NCBI GenBank assembly: GCA_016219875.1 | Contig: JACRJZ010000083.1 | Coordinates: 1-43,085, forward strand | DNA from: Verrucomicrobiota bacterium | GTDB taxonomy: Bacteria; Verrucomicrobiota; Verrucomicrobiia; Limisphaerales; JACRJZ01 | DNA: 43,085 nucleotides | Direction: 5' to 3' | In this document: positions 40,933-43,085 of the stretch, piece by piece | How the letters are laid out: each line of letters starts with the position of its first letter | How positions within the stretch are numbered: the first letter of the stretch is position 1 | Notes under the pieces: model-generated | Database searches by the model: none | What the model was told of the DNA's origin: nothing | Seen by the model: the letters and a program-made list of their open reading frames with translations, nothing else | Program-made: the position numbers and the translations under genes

Positions 40933-43085
40933 ATGATCTCTGCCATCGAAGCTCAACCTGCCGGTGCCGCCTCCGGCCTTGTCACCCAGGTCGAGGCCAT
41001 CTTCTCACCCAAGGGCCTCCTGTCCCGCTCGCCGAATTTTGAGTATCGCCCACAGCAACAGGAGATGGCTGTGGCCGTGGCGCAGGCGCTGGTGGACGGT
41101 GAGCACCTCGCGGTCGAAGCGGGCACGGGCGTGGGCAAGAGCCTGGCCTACTTGATCCCGGCGATCCTCTTCGCCGTGGCGCGGAAGAAGAAAGCCATCG
41201 TCTGCACCCACACGATCAACTTGCAGGAGCAACTCACGCAGAAAGACCTGCCGATGTTGAAGCACATCCTGCCGGTGGAGTTCAGTTTCGCCATGCTCAA
41301 GGGCCGCGGCAACTACCTCTGCTCGCGCCGGCTCCACAAAGCCGTGCAGCAAGCGGAGTCGCTGTTTACCTCGCCGGAGATCGAGGAGTTGAAGCGCCTC
41401 TGGGAGTGGTCCAAGCAGACGGACGACGGCAGCCTTTCCGACTTCGACCTCGAGCCGGACATGAAAGTCTGGGCGCAGGTCTGTTCCGAGCGCGGGCTGT
41501 GTTCGCCGAAACTGTGCGGGTCGCAATCCGAGTTCAGCAAGGAGCACGGGATGTGTTTCTTCCAGCGCGCCCGGAACCGCATCATGTCGGCGGACGTGGT
41601 CGTGCTGAACCACACGTTGTTCTTCACGCTGCTGGGCGGACTCAGCGAGGACGCGGCGGAGGGCGGCATCCTCTTCAAAAACGACTTCGTCATCTTCGAC
41701 GAAGCCCACACCGTCGAAAGCGTGGCGTCGAAGCACATCGGCCTCAGCGTCTCGAGCGCGCAACTTCGCTGGGCGCTGAACCGCCTCTGGAATCCGAAAA
41801 CGGAAAAGGGTCTGCTCGCGACGATGCGGCGCGGCGACGCCGTGCGGCGCGTGGCGGAACTGCTGGAACACGGCGACAAGTTCTTCAGCGAAGTCGAGTT
41901 GGCCTGCGAAGAACTGGTCCGCGAACAAGCGCAGTTCGACGAAGAGAACCCCCGCGCCCGGCGGGGCGGCAGCAGTTCCGGCCGCAAGCGCGCCTGGACC
42001 GAACTGCGCATCCGCCGCGCTGACCTCGTGCAGGACATCGTCACGCTCCCGCTCCAGCGCGTGCGCGAAGCGGTCAGCGAGACGATCAAGGCCAGCGACG
42101 ACAAGGACACGGGGCAGGAGTTGATGGAGTGCAACCGCCGCCTGGCTGAGTTGCGCGAGGAGGTGGCGACGTTCCTGAGCCAGAGCGCTCCGGACTACGT
42201 GTATTGGGTCGAGCGCACCGGCAAGGCCCAGCGCAACCTCGCGCTGAACGCCGCTCCGGTGGACGTGGCGGAGTTCCTGCGCCGGCGACTGTTCGAGAGC
42301 GACACCTCGGTGATTTTGACGAGTGCCACGTTGAGCATGAAAGCCGCAGCCAACGCTGAAGTCGGAACGCGGAACGCGGAACCGAAAGAGCCACGCGCTG
42401 CGGAAGCACCGAAAGCCCATTCCGCACTCCGCACTCCGCACTCCGCATTGAGTTACTTCGCCTCCCGCGTCGGTGGCGAATCCGCCCGCCTGCTGCAAGT
42501 CGGCTCGCCGTTCGACTACGAACAGCAGATGAAGATTTTCGTCGTGAACAAAATGCCCGACCCGCGCGACAGCGGCTACGCCGACGCCCTGGAGCATTGG
42601 ATCGAACATTTCGTGACGCAGACGCACGGCAAGGCTTTCGTGCTCTTCACCAATTCCAAGCTCATGCAGGAACTGGGTGCGCGGATGGAACCGTTTTTCG
42701 GCAAGCTCGGCGTCGAGTGCTTCGTGCAAGGCACGGGCACGCCGCGCTCGGTGATGCTGGAGAGGTTCAAGGAAGACGTGAACTCGGTCCTCTTCGGCAC
42801 TGCCAGCTTTTGGCAGGGCGTCGATGTGCCGGGCGAATCGCTCTCCAACGTCATCATCACGCGCCTGCCCTTCGCCGTGCCGGACCATCCGCTCATCGAG
42901 GCGCGCATCGAAGCCATCGAAGCGCGTGGCGGCGATTCCTTCGGCGAGTTCTCGCTGCCCGAGGCGGTGCTGAAATTCCGCCAGGGTGTGGGCCGCCTGA
43001 TCCGCACCAAGACCGACACCGGCATCATCGTGGTGCTGGACAACCGCATCCTGACCAAGCGCTACGGCCAGTCCTTCCTCGACGC
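40933..43085 (+). CDS. DinG/XPD-type ATP-dependent helicase (3' end outside window)
   Basis: Start at the ATG at 40933 (MISAIEAQPAGAASGLVTQV); 717 residues are in the window, without a stop. Superfamily 2 motifs: Walker A EAGTGVGKS at 62-70, motif Ia CTHTINLQEQL, the DEAH box FDEAHTVES at about 255-263, LTSATLSM at 462-469, LFTNSKLMQELG, and GTASFWQGVDVPGE near 633, with a final VGRLIRTKTDTGIIVVLDNR arginine-finger motif. Cysteines between Ia and DEAH (NYLCSRR, VCSERGLC, KLCG, HGMCFF) fit the 4Fe-4S cluster of XPD/DinG enzymes, which unwind DNA 5' to 3' in repair and at R-loops. Residues about 470-507 are the translation of a heptamer repeat inserted directly after the SATLS motif. No exonuclease domain is present at the N-terminus. 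Confidence 0.88.
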   Translation, partial: MISAIEAQPAGAASGLVTQVEAIFSPKGLLSRSPNFEYRPQQQEMAVAVAQALVDGEHLAVEAGTGVGKSLAYLIPAILFAVARKKKAIVCTHTINLQEQLTQKDLPMLKHILPVEFSFAMLKGRGNYLCSRRLHKAVQQAESLFTSPEIEELKRLWEWSKQTDDGSLSDFDLEPDMKVWAQVCSERGLCSPKLCGSQSEFSKEHGMCFFQRARNRIMSADVVVLNHTLFFTLLGGLSEDAAEGGILFKNDFVIFDEAHTVESVASKHIGLSVSSAQLRWALNRLWNPKTEKGLLATMRRGDAVRRVAELLEHGDKFFSEVELACEELVREQAQFDEENPRARRGGSSSGRKRAWTELRIRRADLVQDIVTLPLQRVREAVSETIKASDDKDTGQELMECNRRLAELREEVATFLSQSAPDYVYWVERTGKAQRNLALNAAPVDVAEFLRRRLFESDTSVILTSATLSMKAAANAEVGTRNAEPKEPRAAEAPKAHSALRTPHSALSYFASRVGGESARLLQVGSPFDYEQQMKIFVVNKMPDPRDSGYADALEHWIEHFVTQTHGKAFVLFTNSKLMQELGARMEPFFGKLGVECFVQGTGTPRSVMLERFKEDVNSVLFGTASFWQGVDVPGESLSNVIITRLPFAVPDHPLIEARIEAIEARGGDSFGEFSLPEAVLKFRQGVGRLIRTKTDTGIIVVLDNRILTKRYGQSFLD
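42340..42453. repeat. Heptamer inverted arms in frame in the helicase gene
   Basis: Left units GGAACGC GGAACGC GGAACC (from about 42365) and right units CGCACTC CGCACTC CGCACTC CGCATTG (to about 42450), separated by about 45 bp. The arms are only roughly complementary (GGAACGC against GGAGTGC), so the two sides have drifted independently. The 38 codons read AEVGTRNAEP and HSALRTPHSALS, interrupting the helicase after SATLSM. Confidence 0.88.

Noticed and set aside
25603..43085. BREX or DISARM defence system around the two methyltransferases
   Set aside because: No PglZ, BrxC, DrmA/DrmB or phospholipase-D-like partner is present; the genes between are uvrC, sigma-factor and TPR genes.

Overview
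The window looks like a chromosomal segment of a free-living member of the Verrucomicrobiota, probably Pedosphaeraceae/Limisphaerales-like. The basis is high-GC coding sequence, secreted PQQ-type beta-propellers beginning with WPxFRG, a prepilin with an H-X9-DG-type tail, an Ig-domain secreted protein ending FYRVSR, a GH106-type rhamnosidase, an ECF sigma factor coupled to a short 'MKTPREILLAKH' membrane protein, and Kdo/heptose genes that imply an LPS outer membrane. This assignment is inference; no rRNA or tRNA gene was seen.

Layout. 0.4-7.1 kb: a minus-strand run glnD - ZIP metal transporter - sugar-isomerase-like protein - PQQ-like propeller. 7.3-9 kb: a lone receiver-domain protein and a cytidylate-kinase-like protein. 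8.8-13 kb, minus strand: kdsB - pyrG - [four-helix-bundle cassette] - folC; CTP from PyrG is the KdsB co-substrate. 13-18.8 kb: a membrane protein with a BamE-like tail, a GmhB-type phosphatase, a secreted Ig-domain protein, a prepilin and a second PQQ-like propeller. 19.1-25.5 kb: a TPR membrane protein coupled to a GH106-type hydrolase, and a divergent secreted protein of unknown function. 25.6-29.5 kb: a nuclease-methyltransferase fusion with a coupled 110-residue protein. 29.5-34.6 kb: a TPR protein and a sigma factor/membrane protein module. 34.7-43.1 kb: uvrC, a left-handed beta-helix protein, a second nuclease-methyltransferase fusion, and a DinG/XPD-type helicase that runs off the window end.

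The most striking signal is the density of small palindromic elements between and inside genes. At least four kinds are visible. (1) Elements built from 6-, 7- or 8-nucleotide tandem units placed as inverted arms. One pair of arms brackets a complete four-helix-bundle (S23/IVP family) gene between pyrG and folC; others sit at the kdsB 3' end and in frame inside uvrC and the helicase gene. (2) A 76-bp palindrome found twice, in frame, in one restriction-modification gene. (3) A 100-300 bp element with conserved arms (core GCAGCCGACGTGAGGAGG), seen three times plus one solo arm, with one copy carrying another palindrome nested inside. (4) A GC-rich family seen at 7.2 and 18.9 kb. My main hypothesis is that the four-helix-bundle cassette is the gene-bearing form of the heptamer elements, comparable in logic to REP/RAYT systems, and that the gene-free elements are derivatives tolerated as in-frame protein insertions.
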